A model generated the notes under the pieces. The model was not told where the DNA came from and ran no database searches. It worked only from the letters and a program-made list of their open reading frames with translations. A DNA stretch of 64,000 nt from Pedococcus cremeus (GTDB lineage Bacteria; Actinomycetota; Actinomycetes; Actinomycetales; Dermatophilaceae): assembly GCF_900111375.1 (NCBI RefSeq), contig NZ_FOHB01000001.1, forward strand, positions 124,001 to 188,000. Reading direction: 5' to 3'. Numbering within the stretch: the first letter of the stretch is position 1; every line of letters begins with the position of its first letter. Positions 51,193 to 59,767 of this stretch are shown here, in pieces. The position numbers and the translations under genes were made by a program.

Positions 51193-52721
51193 CGGCCGCA
51201 CCCGGGCGCTCGGAGGCGTATGCCGTCGTGGTGCCGACCGTGGGACGGCCGAGCCTCGACGTGCTGCTGAGCTCGCTGGTGTCACACCCCGGCCCGTTGC
51301 CCGACGAGGTCGTCGTCGTCGACGACCGGCGCGACCCGGTGCCGCCGCTGGACCCCTCCAGCGCCCTGATCGGTCGCGTCCCGGTGCGCGTGGTGCAGGG
51401 CTGGGGTCGCGGTCCTGCTGCCGCGCGCAACCTCGGCTGGCGGCTGGTGTCGGCGCCGTGGGTCGCCTTCCTCGACGACGACGTGGTGCTCCCCGAGGGC
51501 TGGACGGAGGGGCTGCAGGCCGACCTCCGCGCGGCTGGACCGGAGGTCGGGGCGACCCAGGGCCGCCTCGTGGTCCCGCTCCCCCGCGACCGCCGCCCCA
51601 CCGACTGGGAGCGCTCCACAGCGGGGCTCGAGACGGCCCGGTGGGCCACCGCAGACATGGCCTACCGCCGCGAGTGCCTCCTGGCGGTCGACGGCTTCGA
51701 CGAGCGCTTCCCGCGGGCCTACCGTGAGGACGCCGACCTCGCCCTGCGCGCCCGGCGTGCCGGTTGGCAGCTGGTGCGCGGCGGCCGCACGGCGGTGCAC
51801 CCCGTCCGCCCCGCCGACGACGGCATCAGCCTGCGGGTGCAGCGTGGCAACGCCGACGACGCGCTCATGCGTCGCCTGCACGGGCGACACTGGCGGACCC
51901 TCGCCGAGACCGGGAGGGGCCGACTGCCGTGGCACCTCGCGACCGCCACCGCTGCCGTCCTGGCCGCTGCGGGTGCCGCCGCCTCCAGCCGACGGCCGGG
52001 CCGGCTCGTAACGGCCACGTCCGCCATCGGGTGGGGCGCCCTCACCGCGGAGTTCGCCTGGCGCCGCATCGCATCGGGCCCACGGGACCGCGACGAGGTG
52101 GTGCGGATGCTGTGGACCAGCGCGGCGATCCCCCCAGCGGCCGTGTGGCACCGGGCGCGCGGCTGGTGGCTCCACCGCCGTGCCGAGGCCTGGCCGCCCC
52201 GTGTCAGGGCCGTCCTCTTCGACCGTGACGGCACCCTCGTCCACGACGTGCCCTACAACGGAGACCCCGAGCAGGTGCGGCCCGTCGAGGGAGCTGCCGA
52301 CTCGGTGGCCCGGCTGCGCGCCCACGGCCTGCGCGTCGGGGTGGTGAGCAACCAGTCGGGGGTCGCCCGGGGGCTGCTCACCACCGACCAGGTGGGAGCC
52401 GTCAACGCCGAGGTCGACGGCCGGGTCGGGCCGTTCGACACGTGGCAGGTCTGCCCCCACGGCCCCGAGGACGGCTGCGGATGCCGCAAGCCCCGACCGG
52501 GCCTGGTGCGGGCCGCCGCCCGTGCGTTGGGCGTGCGCCCCGAGGAGTGCGTGGTGGTCGGTGACATCGGCGCCGACGTCGAAGCGGCGCGGGCCGCCGG
52601 CGCACGCAGCGTCCTGGTGCCCAACGGCAGCACGCGCGCGCAGGAGGTGGCGGACGCCCCGCTCGTGGCCACCGACCTCGCGGAGGCGGTCGACCTCATC
52701 GTCGGAGGCGGCCGTGGCTGA
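51189..52721 (+). CDS. GT2 glycosyltransferase - GmhB (D,D-heptose 1,7-bisphosphate phosphatase) fusion
   Basis: The 510-residue protein is two enzymes in one. Residues 1-215 are a GT2 domain: VVVPTVGRPSLDVLL, DDRRDPVPPL, FLDDDVVLPEGW, and EDADLALRARRAGW. A hydrophobic stretch at about 255-290 (LATATAAVLAAAGAAASS) may anchor it. Residues 338-508 are a GmhB-type HAD phosphatase: FDRDGTLVHD (343), SNQSGVARG, Zn ligands in CPHGPEDGCGCRKP (about 420-433; Cys, His, Cys, Cys) and VVGDIGADVEAA. GmhB removes the 7-phosphate in ADP-heptose synthesis. It overlaps the carbamoyltransferase and the next gene (8 bases). The GTG at 51189 lies in a GTGA overlap. Confidence 0.9.
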   Translation: MTAAPGRSEAYAVVVPTVGRPSLDVLLSSLVSHPGPLPDEVVVVDDRRDPVPPLDPSSALIGRVPVRVVQGWGRGPAAARNLGWRLVSAPWVAFLDDDVVLPEGWTEGLQADLRAAGPEVGATQGRLVVPLPRDRRPTDWERSTAGLETARWATADMAYRRECLLAVDGFDERFPRAYREDADLALRARRAGWQLVRGGRTAVHPVRPADDGISLRVQRGNADDALMRRLHGRHWRTLAETGRGRLPWHLATATAAVLAAAGAAASSRRPGRLVTATSAIGWGALTAEFAWRRIASGPRDRDEVVRMLWTSAAIPPAAVWHRARGWWLHRRAEAWPPRVRAVLFDRDGTLVHDVPYNGDPEQVRPVEGAADSVARLRAHGLRVGVVSNQSGVARGLLTTDQVGAVNAEVDGRVGPFDTWQVCPHGPEDGCGCRKPRPGLVRAAARALGVRPEECVVVGDIGADVEAARAAGARSVLVPNGSTRAQEVADAPLVATDLAEAVDLIVGGGRG

Positions 52722-53805
52722 CCGCCCACCCACGACCCTCGCGGTGCGCCTCGACAGCGACGGCGACGTGCTGCTCACCGGTCCCGCCCTCCGGGCCCTC
52801 GCCGCCGGCAGCCGACGCCTCGACCTGTTGGCCTCACCGGCCGGGCACGCCGCGGCGGAGCTGCTGCCCGGCGTCGACGAGGTGCTCCTGGTCGACCCGC
52901 CGTGGTCGGGCTACCAGCCGCCGCCGGTCGACCCGGATGCGCTGGAGTGGCTGCTCCACCTGCTGCGGCAGCGCGCCTACGACCTCGTGGTCGTCTTCAC
53001 CTCGTTCCACCAGAGCGCGCTGCCGGTGGCCCTGCTCGCCAAGTGGGCAGGCGTGCCACGGGTGGTGGCGGCGAGCGAGGACTACCCCGGGTCGCTGCTC
53101 GACGTCCGGGTGCGGCGGATGCCGGGTGGGGCGCCTGACGACGGTGGTCCGAGCGGTGGCCACGAGGTGGAGGCCGCCCTCGCCGTCACCGAGGCCGCGG
53201 GATTCGCGCTGCCCCCCGGCGACGACGGCCGGCTCCGGATCCGCCCCGTGCCTCCTCGGGGGCCGGATCTTCCCGGCCCGTACGTCGTGCTGCACCCGGC
53301 CGCCTCGGTGCCCAGCCGCTCGATGCCGCTCGACCACGCGGCGGCGGTCGCCGCCGCGCTGCAGGACGCCGGCTGGCACGTCGTGGTCACCGGTGGACCC
53401 GGGCAGGAGGAGGTCGGTCGACACGTCACCCCTCCGGCCGGGCACGACCTCACGGGGCGCACCAGCCTCGCCGAGCTGGCCTCGGTGCTGGCGGGCGCCT
53501 CGTGCGTCGTGGTGGGCAACACGGGCCCCGCCCACCTGGCCGCCGCGGTGGGCACCCCTGTCGTCAGCCTGTTCTCGCCTGTCGTGCCGGCCGAGCGCTG
53601 GGCGCCCTGGGGCGTCCCCCACGTGCTGCTCGGCGACCAGGGCGCCGCGTGCCGGCTCAGCCGCTCCCGCGAGTGCCCCGTGCCCGGTCACCCCTGCATC
53701 GCAGGTGTGTCCCCGCGCGAGGTGACCGTCGCGGTGGGCCGGCTGACCGGCATACCGGCGGTGCCCGTGCCCGCGCCGGCCCCCGCGGTGGGAGGTGCGC
53801 GGTGA
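52714..53805 (+). CDS. GT9 glycosyltransferase (heptosyltransferase-like)
   Basis: The 363-residue protein matches the ADP-heptose:LPS heptosyltransferase family 9: the start TLAVRLDSDGDVLLTGPALRAL, the mid-chain YVVLHPAASVPSRSMPLDHAAAVAAAL and the ADP-binding-type TSLAELASVLAGASCVVVGNTGPAHLAAAVGTPVVSLFSP. Actinobacteria lack LPS, so the acceptor is some other glycan or lipid. It overlaps both the GmhB fusion and the following gene. The start GTG at 52714 has no clear ribosome site, as expected for coupling. Confidence 0.9.
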   Translation: MADRPPTTLAVRLDSDGDVLLTGPALRALAAGSRRLDLLASPAGHAAAELLPGVDEVLLVDPPWSGYQPPPVDPDALEWLLHLLRQRAYDLVVVFTSFHQSALPVALLAKWAGVPRVVAASEDYPGSLLDVRVRRMPGGAPDDGGPSGGHEVEAALAVTEAAGFALPPGDDGRLRIRPVPPRGPDLPGPYVVLHPAASVPSRSMPLDHAAAVAAALQDAGWHVVVTGGPGQEEVGRHVTPPAGHDLTGRTSLAELASVLAGASCVVVGNTGPAHLAAAVGTPVVSLFSPVVPAERWAPWGVPHVLLGDQGAACRLSRSRECPVPGHPCIAGVSPREVTVAVGRLTGIPAVPVPAPAPAVGGAR

Positions 53806-54785
53806 GGGTCCTCATCTGGCACGTGCACGGGTCCTGGGCGACCAGCTTCGTCGCGGGCGAGCACGAGTACGTCATCCCCGTCACCGACGACCGCGGACCC
53901 GACGGGCGCGGCCGGGCGCAGTCGTGGGACTGGCCGCAGGGCGCCGTCGAGGTGCCGTTGGAGCGGCTGGCCGAGCAGGACATCGACGTCGTGGTGCTCC
54001 AGCGACCCCACGAGGCCGCGCTCGTGCGACGGTGGGCCGGGCTGCGCGTGGGCGTCGACGTGCCTGCCGTCTACGTCGAGCACAACGCCCCCACCGAGCA
54101 CGCCGTGCGCAGCGTGCACCCGGTCGTCGAGCAGCCCGAGCTCGCCGGCTTGCCGGTCGTGCACGTGACGCGCTTCAACCAGATGGCCTGGGACTGTGGT
54201 GACGCGTCCACCGAGGTAGTCGACCACGGCATCCACGACCCCGGTCCGCTCTACACCGGCGAGGACGCCAGCGTCGCCGTGGCGGTGAACGAGCCGGTGC
54301 GCCGCTGGCGGGTCGCCGGCACCGACCTCGTCATCGACCTCGGGCGGCACCTTCCGGTGCACGTCTACGGCATGGGCACCGACCAGCTGCCCGACGTCGC
54401 GCGGGCGCGCGGCGTCGTCGGGTTCGAGGACCGGGTGCACGACCTGCCGCAGCACGAGCTGCACCAGGCCATGGCGCGGCACCGCGCCTACTTCCACCCC
54501 TACCGGTGGACCAGCCTCGGCCTGTCGCTCCTCGAGGCCATGACGCTTGGTATGCCGGTGCTGGCCCTCTCGACGACGGAGGCACCGGAGGCGGTGCCCC
54601 CCGAGGCGGGGCTGGTCACCAACGACGTCTCGGCGCTGCGCCGCACGGCGCACCGCTGGCTGGCGGACCCGGCCGAGGCGCGCGAGCGCGGCCTCGCCGC
54701 TCGCGAGCACGCACTCCAGCACTACGGCCTGAACCGGTTCCTGACCGACTGGGACCGCATCCTCAAGGAGGTGGCAGCACGATGA
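53802..54785 (+). CDS. Glycosyltransferase (GT-B type), heptose cluster
   Basis: The 327-residue protein has a weak N-terminal domain (VRVLIWHVHGSWATSFVAGEHEYVIPV) and a GT-B C-terminal donor half with HRAYFHPYRWTSLGLSLLEAMTLGMPVLALSTTEAPEAV, the E-x7-E region of GT4-type enzymes. It lacks a clear sugar-class marker. It overlaps the GT9 stop (GTGA) and its own end overlaps the next start (ATGA). Proteins of this shape recur in carbamoyltransferase/heptose clusters as I recall, but no substrate is known to me. Confidence 0.8.
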   Translation: MRVLIWHVHGSWATSFVAGEHEYVIPVTDDRGPDGRGRAQSWDWPQGAVEVPLERLAEQDIDVVVLQRPHEAALVRRWAGLRVGVDVPAVYVEHNAPTEHAVRSVHPVVEQPELAGLPVVHVTRFNQMAWDCGDASTEVVDHGIHDPGPLYTGEDASVAVAVNEPVRRWRVAGTDLVIDLGRHLPVHVYGMGTDQLPDVARARGVVGFEDRVHDLPQHELHQAMARHRAYFHPYRWTSLGLSLLEAMTLGMPVLALSTTEAPEAVPPEAGLVTNDVSALRRTAHRWLADPAEARERGLAAREHALQHYGLNRFLTDWDRILKEVAAR

Positions 54786-56617
54786 AGATCGCGATGATCT
54801 CCGAGCACGCGAGCCCGCTTGCGGCCCTGGGCGGGGTCGACGCAGGTGGACAGAACGTCCACGTCGACGCCCTCGCGCGCGGGCTGGCGCGGCTCGGACA
54901 CGAGGTCGACGTCTACACGCGGCGTGACGACCCCCACCTCCCCGAGCGGGTGCCGCTCGAGAAGGGCGCCACCGTCGTGCACGTGCCCGTGGGGCCGGAC
55001 CACCCGGTGCCCAAGGACGACCTCTTCCCGCTCATGGACGACTTCGCCGACTGGGTCGAGCTGGACTGGGCGCGGCGGGGCGACCCGGCCGTCGTGCACG
55101 CGCACTTCTGGATGTCGGGGCTGGCCGCACTGCGTGCCGGACGGGCGCGCGGCGTGCCCGTGGTGCAGACGTTCCACGCGCTCGGCAGCGTCAAGCGCCG
55201 GTTCCAGGGAGCGGCCGACACCAGCCCGACCGAACGAGTCGGCTTGGAGCGCAGGCTTGCTCGCGATGTCGACCTCGTGATCGCGACGTGCGCCGACGAG
55301 GTCGCCGAGCTGGAGCGCATGCACAGCGGGACCGACCACGTGCGGGTCATCCCGTGCGGCGTCGACACGGTGCACTTCACTCCCCACGGGCCGACGGACA
55401 CCGGGCCGACGGGCTCGACGGAGCGGCCACGCCTGCTCCTGGTGGGGCGCATGGTGGAGCGCAAGGGCTTCGACGTCGCCATCCGGGCCCTGGCCGACCT
55501 CCCGGGCGTGGAGCTCGTCATCGCGGGCGGACCGCCCGTCGAGTCGCTGGACGACGACCCCGAGGCCCGCCGCCTGCGCGCGGTCGCGGAGGAGGTCGGT
55601 GTCGCGGACCGGGTGATCATGACAGGGCAGCTCGCCCACGAGGACATGCCGGCCGTCTACCGCTCGGCCGACGTCGTGCTCGCCACGCCGTGGTACGAGC
55701 CGTTCGGCATCACGCCGCTCGAGGCGGCAGCGGCAGGACGCCCCCTCGTGGGCAGCGCGGTCGGCGGGCTGCTGGACTCGGTGGCCGACGGGGTCACCGG
55801 ACGGCTCGTCCCGCCGCGCGACGTGCCTGCGCTGGTCCGTGGCGTGCGCGAGCTGCTCGACGACCCGGAGAAGGGCCGCCGCTGGGGCGCCGCCGCCCGC
55901 GCCCGGGCCGTGACGCACTTCGACTGGGGCGTGGTCACCGCCCAGACCGAGCGCGCGCTGCTCGAGGTCGCGCGACGACGTGACGACGGCGCCGACACGG
56001 TCGACACCACGGCGGCCTGGCTCGACGCGCACGCCCGGGAGTTCCAGGACGGCATGGCCTCGCTGATGGGCCAGAGCGACGTCGTCCGGTCCTGGGGAGA
56101 GCAGCTGGCCACCTGCCTCGTCGGCGGCGCCCGGCTCCTCGCCGCCGGCAACGGCGGCAGCGCCGCCGAGGCGCAGCACCTCACGGCCGAGCTGGTCGGA
56201 CGCTTCTGCGGCGAGCGTCGCCCGCTGTCGGCGATCTCGCTGTGCGCGGAGAGCTCCAGCGTGACGGCGATCCTCAACGACTACGGGCCCGACGAGGTCT
56301 TCGCCCGTCAGGTGGAGGCCCACGGCCGCGCCGGCGACGTGCTCGTCGTGCTCTCCACCAGCGGCACGAGCAGCAACGTCGTGCACGCGGCCAAGCGCGG
56401 CCACGAGGTGGGGATGCGGGTCTGGGCCCTGACCGGACCGGCCCCCAACCCCTTGGCATCCATCGCCGACGAGGCGCTCACCATCAGCGCCGGTTCGACC
56501 GCCGCGGTGCAGGAGGTGCAGCTCGTGGCGGTGCACGCCATCTGCGCGGCGCTCGACGCCGCGCTGCGGGCCCGTGGCCGGCTCCACGCCCCGACCTCGG
56601 AGGTGGTGACCGCGTGA
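54782..56617 (+). CDS. GT4 glycosyltransferase - GmhA (phosphoheptose isomerase) fusion
   Basis: The 611-residue protein is a GT4 GT-B enzyme (about 1-400: GGQNVHVDALARGLARLGHEVDVYTR, VVHAHFWMSG, VERKGFDVAIRAL, PSWYEPFGITPLEAAAAGRPLVGS with E-x7-E) followed by a GmhA SIS domain (about 420-611: NGGSAAEAQHLTAELVGRF near 456, NDYGPDEVFARQVEAHGR, STSGTSSNVVHAA, VQEVQLVAVHAIC). The conserved catalytic Glu, Gln and His of GmhA can be seen in TAELVGRF and QEVQLVAVH. GmhA turns sedoheptulose-7-phosphate to D-glycero-D-manno-heptose-7-phosphate. ATG 54782 overlaps the previous stop (ATGA). Fusion of GmhA to a GT4 is unusual. Confidence 0.9.
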   Translation: MKIAMISEHASPLAALGGVDAGGQNVHVDALARGLARLGHEVDVYTRRDDPHLPERVPLEKGATVVHVPVGPDHPVPKDDLFPLMDDFADWVELDWARRGDPAVVHAHFWMSGLAALRAGRARGVPVVQTFHALGSVKRRFQGAADTSPTERVGLERRLARDVDLVIATCADEVAELERMHSGTDHVRVIPCGVDTVHFTPHGPTDTGPTGSTERPRLLLVGRMVERKGFDVAIRALADLPGVELVIAGGPPVESLDDDPEARRLRAVAEEVGVADRVIMTGQLAHEDMPAVYRSADVVLATPWYEPFGITPLEAAAAGRPLVGSAVGGLLDSVADGVTGRLVPPRDVPALVRGVRELLDDPEKGRRWGAAARARAVTHFDWGVVTAQTERALLEVARRRDDGADTVDTTAAWLDAHAREFQDGMASLMGQSDVVRSWGEQLATCLVGGARLLAAGNGGSAAEAQHLTAELVGRFCGERRPLSAISLCAESSSVTAILNDYGPDEVFARQVEAHGRAGDVLVVLSTSGTSSNVVHAAKRGHEVGMRVWALTGPAPNPLASIADEALTISAGSTAAVQEVQLVAVHAICAALDAALRARGRLHAPTSEVVTA

Positions 56618-57999
56618 CCGCCGAGCGCAGCATCGTGGTCGTCGGCGACGCCGTGCTCGACCGCGACGTGGTGGGCCGCACCGAGCGCATCTGCCCCGAC
56701 GCCCCGGTTCCGGTGCTCGATGTCGAGGCGGCGACGAGCGGTCCGGGTGGTGCCGGGCTGGCGGCCCTGCTGTGCCGGGCGCCCGGCACCGCGGTGACGT
56801 TGGTGACGCCGCTCGGCGACGACGAGCCGGGCCACGAGCTGCGGACCGCCCTCGAGGCCGCCGGCGTCTCGGTCGTGCCGCTGCGGCAGGCTGGCCCGAC
56901 CCGGCGCAAGACGCGGGTGCGCAGCCTCGGCCAGTCGCTGCTCCGCATCGACGACGGAGGCCCGGGCACGCCCCTCGGACCGCTTCCAGCCGAGGCGCTC
57001 ACCGCCATCGACGAGGCCGACGTCGTGCTGGTGTCCTGCTACGGCGCCGGCACCACCGCGCACCAGCAGCTGCGCGAACACCTGACTGCGCGGGCCACGG
57101 GCCGCCCCGTGCTCTGGGACCCCCACCCGCGCGGTGGGGCGCCGGTGCCCGGCTGCACCTTGGTCAGCCCCAACCTTGCCGAGGCGCGGGCCGAGACCGG
57201 TATGCCGGACGGTTCCGGCGACCAGGTCGCGCGCCGCCTGCGCGAGCACTGGTCCGCCGCCGCCGTCTGCGTGACGGCCGGTGCCTCCGGCGCCTGGCTG
57301 GCAGCCTCGGCCGGCGAGCCGGTGTACGTGCCCGCGGTGCCTGCCGAGGGCGATCCCTGCGGAGCGGGTGACCGGTTCATCGCCGCAGCGGCCAACGCCG
57401 TCGCCCACGGCCGCACCACCAGCGAGGCGGTCGCGGCAGCGGTCGAGAGCGCGAGCGCCTTCGTCGCAGCGGGCGGCGCCTCGGGGTTCCGCCGTCGACA
57501 CGAGCAGCCCAACCCGTCGCCGGCGGGGGCTCGCGAGACCGGCGCCGTCGCCGCAGGCGCCGAGGGCGCTGTCGTCGACCGGGTGCGCGCCACCGGGGGC
57601 TCAGTGGTCGCCACCGGAGGCTGCTTCGACATCCTGCACGCCGGACACGTCAGCTGCCTCGAGGCGGCCCGCAGCCTCGGCGACGCCCTGGTGGTGCTGC
57701 TCAACTCCGACGCGTCGGTGCGCCGGCTCAAGGGCCCCGGACGGCCCGTGCAGCCGGCGGCCGACCGGGCCAGGGTCTTGCAGGGCCTCTCCTGCGTCGA
57801 CGCCGTCCTGGTGTTCGACGAGGACACCCCCGAGCGGGCGCTCGCCGAGCTGCGACCGGACGTGTGGGTCAAGGGCGGCGACTACGAAGGGGCCGAGCTC
57901 GCCGAGGCCGAGCTGGTCCGCGGCTGGGGCGGTCGCGTGGTGCTCCTGCCCTACCTGTCGGGCCGCTCCACCACCGCGATCCTCGCCGACGTCCGCTGA
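56614..57999 (+). CDS. hldE: Bifunctional heptose-7-phosphate kinase/heptose-1-phosphate adenylyltransferase
   Basis: HldE phosphorylates heptose-7-phosphate at C1 and later joins heptose-1-phosphate to AMP. The 461-residue protein has a ribokinase-fold kinase domain (1-310: VGDAVLDRDVVGRTERICPDAPVPVLD, GPGGAGLAALL, and GDPCGAGDRFIAA with the catalytic GAGD) and an adenylyltransferase domain (330-461: TGGCFDILHAGHVSCLEAARSLGD, NSDASVRRLKG and VKGGDYE). The NTP-transfer motif HAGH and the LKG motif match HldE rather than GDP-type HddC. Start GTG 56614 overlaps the GmhA stop (GTGA). With GmhA and GmhB the pathway is complete. Confidence 0.93.
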   Translation: MTAERSIVVVGDAVLDRDVVGRTERICPDAPVPVLDVEAATSGPGGAGLAALLCRAPGTAVTLVTPLGDDEPGHELRTALEAAGVSVVPLRQAGPTRRKTRVRSLGQSLLRIDDGGPGTPLGPLPAEALTAIDEADVVLVSCYGAGTTAHQQLREHLTARATGRPVLWDPHPRGGAPVPGCTLVSPNLAEARAETGMPDGSGDQVARRLREHWSAAAVCVTAGASGAWLAASAGEPVYVPAVPAEGDPCGAGDRFIAAAANAVAHGRTTSEAVAAAVESASAFVAAGGASGFRRRHEQPNPSPAGARETGAVAAGAEGAVVDRVRATGGSVVATGGCFDILHAGHVSCLEAARSLGDALVVLLNSDASVRRLKGPGRPVQPAADRARVLQGLSCVDAVLVFDEDTPERALAELRPDVWVKGGDYEGAELAEAELVRGWGGRVVLLPYLSGRSTTAILADVR

Positions 58000-58026
58000 G
58001 GTCCGCTGACGGCGTTTGACCTCCCC

Positions 58027-58056
58027 GACAACCGAAGACAACCAAAGACAACCGAG
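58027..58056. repeat. Three 10-bp direct repeats GACAACCRAA before the dehydrogenase
   Basis: GACAACCGAA, GACAACCAAA and GACAACCGAG follow directly, one helical turn each. They are A-rich in a GC-rich setting, 27 bases before the dehydrogenase ATG and after hldE, and suggest a direct-repeat regulator site or an unstructured translation leader. Confidence 0.75.
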
Positions 58057-58082
58057 TCCCCCACCAGACCGAGGAGAACCAC

Positions 58083-58781
58083 ATGACCCGCGAACGCGAC
58101 CTGGGAGTCGTCTACGTCACCGGCGGTGCCAGCGGCCTGGGAGCCGCCGTCGTCGAGGCCGTCGCCAAGGCCGGCGGAACACCGGCGGTGATCGACATCG
58201 CGCCACCGCCGGACGAGGGCGTGGCCCACGCCATGGCCGACCTGTCGGACTCGTCCGCCGCCGAGGCGGCGGTCGCCGACCTGGTGAGCCGGGTGGGCCC
58301 GCCGCAGGCCGTCGTCACGGCCGCCGGCACCGACGCCTGCGGCCCGTTGGCCGAGATCGACACGCAGACGTGGGAACGCGTCGTGCGCGTCAACCTCTTC
58401 GGCACCGCCGCTGTCGTGCGCGCCTGCCTGCCGCACCTCGAGGAGGTGCGCGGCACCGTCGTCACGGTCGCCTCCACGCTGGGGCTGCGCCCGGCCGGCG
58501 ACGCCACGGCATACTGCGCCTCGAAGTTCGGCGTCGTCGGCTTCACCCGCGCGCTGGCCATGGAGCTGGCCGGCCGGGTCGGGGTGACCCTGCTCGTGCC
58601 CGGCGGGATGCGCACACACTTCTTCGACGGCCGCACCGAGCAGTACAAGCCTGGGCCCGACGCCGAGCTGAACGACCCCGCCGACGTGGCCCAGACCGTG
58701 CTCATGGCCCTGCGCCAGCCGGTCGGGTGTGAGGTGCGCGAGATGGTCGTCGCGACCTCCACGGAGCCGTCGTGGCCGTAG
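58083..58781 (+). CDS. Short-chain dehydrogenase/reductase
   Basis: The 232-residue SDR has the cofactor-binding TGGASGLGAA (14-23), DLSDSSA, NAG-like VTAAGTD, and the catalytic Ser in VASTLG with Tyr144 and Lys148 in YCASKFG. This is the classical SDR type, probably NAD(P)-dependent; the VIDIAP segment after beta-2 favours NAD. It could modify the heptose product (for example an epimerase or ketoreductase step), but classical SDRs are not HldD-like epimerases. It has GGAG before the ATG and 10-bp repeats upstream. Confidence 0.85.
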   Translation: MTRERDLGVVYVTGGASGLGAAVVEAVAKAGGTPAVIDIAPPPDEGVAHAMADLSDSSAAEAAVADLVSRVGPPQAVVTAAGTDACGPLAEIDTQTWERVVRVNLFGTAAVVRACLPHLEEVRGTVVTVASTLGLRPAGDATAYCASKFGVVGFTRALAMELAGRVGVTLLVPGGMRTHFFDGRTEQYKPGPDAELNDPADVAQTVLMALRQPVGCEVREMVVATSTEPSWP

Positions 58782-58791
58782 GAACCGCTGC

Positions 58792-59724
58792 GTGACAACG
58801 GTTCTCGCACTCAGGGCACTGGGACTCGGTGACGCACTGACCGGCATACCGGCCCTGCGGGGCCTGCGTCGCGCGCACCCGGACGCCCGGCTGGTGCTGG
58901 CCGCACCGGCCGGGGTCGGGGGCTTCCTCGCGTCGTTCGGCATCGCCGACGAGGTGCTCGACACCGCCGGCCTGCAGCCGTTGCGCTGGACCGGCGAGCC
59001 TCCCGACGTCGCGGTCAACCTGCACGGCCGCGGTCCGCAGAGCCAGCGGCTGCTCCAGCAGGTGCGGCCTCGCCGCACGGTCGCCTTCGCGTGCCCGGAG
59101 GCCGGCCACCGCGACGGGCCGCCCTGGCCGATCCACGCGCACGAGGTGGACCGCTGGTGCGGCCTCGTCCAATGGGCCGGCGGCGACTGCTCGCCCGACG
59201 ACCTCCGCCTCCCCGGCCGTCGCGAGGAGTCGCACGTGGTGCTGCACCCCGGTGCGGCGTCCGGCTCCCGCCGGTGGCCCGTGGACCGGTGGGCCGCCGT
59301 CGCAGCCGGCCTCGCGGGCCGGGGTCGCGAGGTGGTGGTCACCGGGGTGCCGGCGGAGGCCGACCTGTGCGCCCGCGTCGCGGCCGCCCACCCGGGAGTG
59401 CGCAACGCGTGTGGCGCCTCGTCCCTCGCGGAGCTCGCCGACCTGGTCGCCTCTGCCGCGCTGGTGCTGTGCGGAGACACCGGGATCGCCCACGTCGCAA
59501 CGGCATTCGGCACGCCGTCCGTGCTCCTGTTCGGCCCCGTGTCACCGGACCACTGGGGACCGCGCATCGACGCCGACCGTCACCGGGTGCTCTGGCACCC
59601 CCACGTCGGTGACCCCGCCGGTGACCCGCACGCGGACCGGACCGACCTGCGGCTGGTGCGCGTGCAGGTCGACGAGGTGCTCGCCGCCGCGGAGGCACAG
59701 CTCGCGGTCGCTTCGGTGGGCTGA
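58792..59724 (+). CDS. Second GT9 glycosyltransferase (heptosyltransferase-like)
   Basis: The 310-residue protein is another family 9 enzyme: [35 protein letters not shown], the heptosyltransferase central WAGGDCSPDDLRLP, VVLHPGAASGSRRWPVDRWAAVAAGLAGRG, and SLAELADLVASAALVLCGDTGIAHVATAFGTPSVLLFGP. Its start GTG at 58792 follows AGGA. It is 10 bases after the dehydrogenase, so the two are linked. A second heptosyl- or pentosyl-transfer step in the same product is the likely role. Confidence 0.88.
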   Translation: MTTVLALRALGLGDALTGIPALRGLRRAHPDARLVLAAPAGVGGFLASFGIADEVLDTAGLQPLRWTGEPPDVAVNLHGRGPQSQRLLQQVRPRRTVAFACPEAGHRDGPPWPIHAHEVDRWCGLVQWAGGDCSPDDLRLPGRREESHVVLHPGAASGSRRWPVDRWAAVAAGLAGRGREVVVTGVPAEADLCARVAAAHPGVRNACGASSLAELADLVASAALVLCGDTGIAHVATAFGTPSVLLFGPVSPDHWGPRIDADRHRVLWHPHVGDPAGDPHADRTDLRLVRVQVDEVLAAAEAQLAVASVG

Positions 59725-59767
59725 GCCCACCTCAGCCGCCGTCGGCGGGGCGCAGTGCCCCTTGCGG

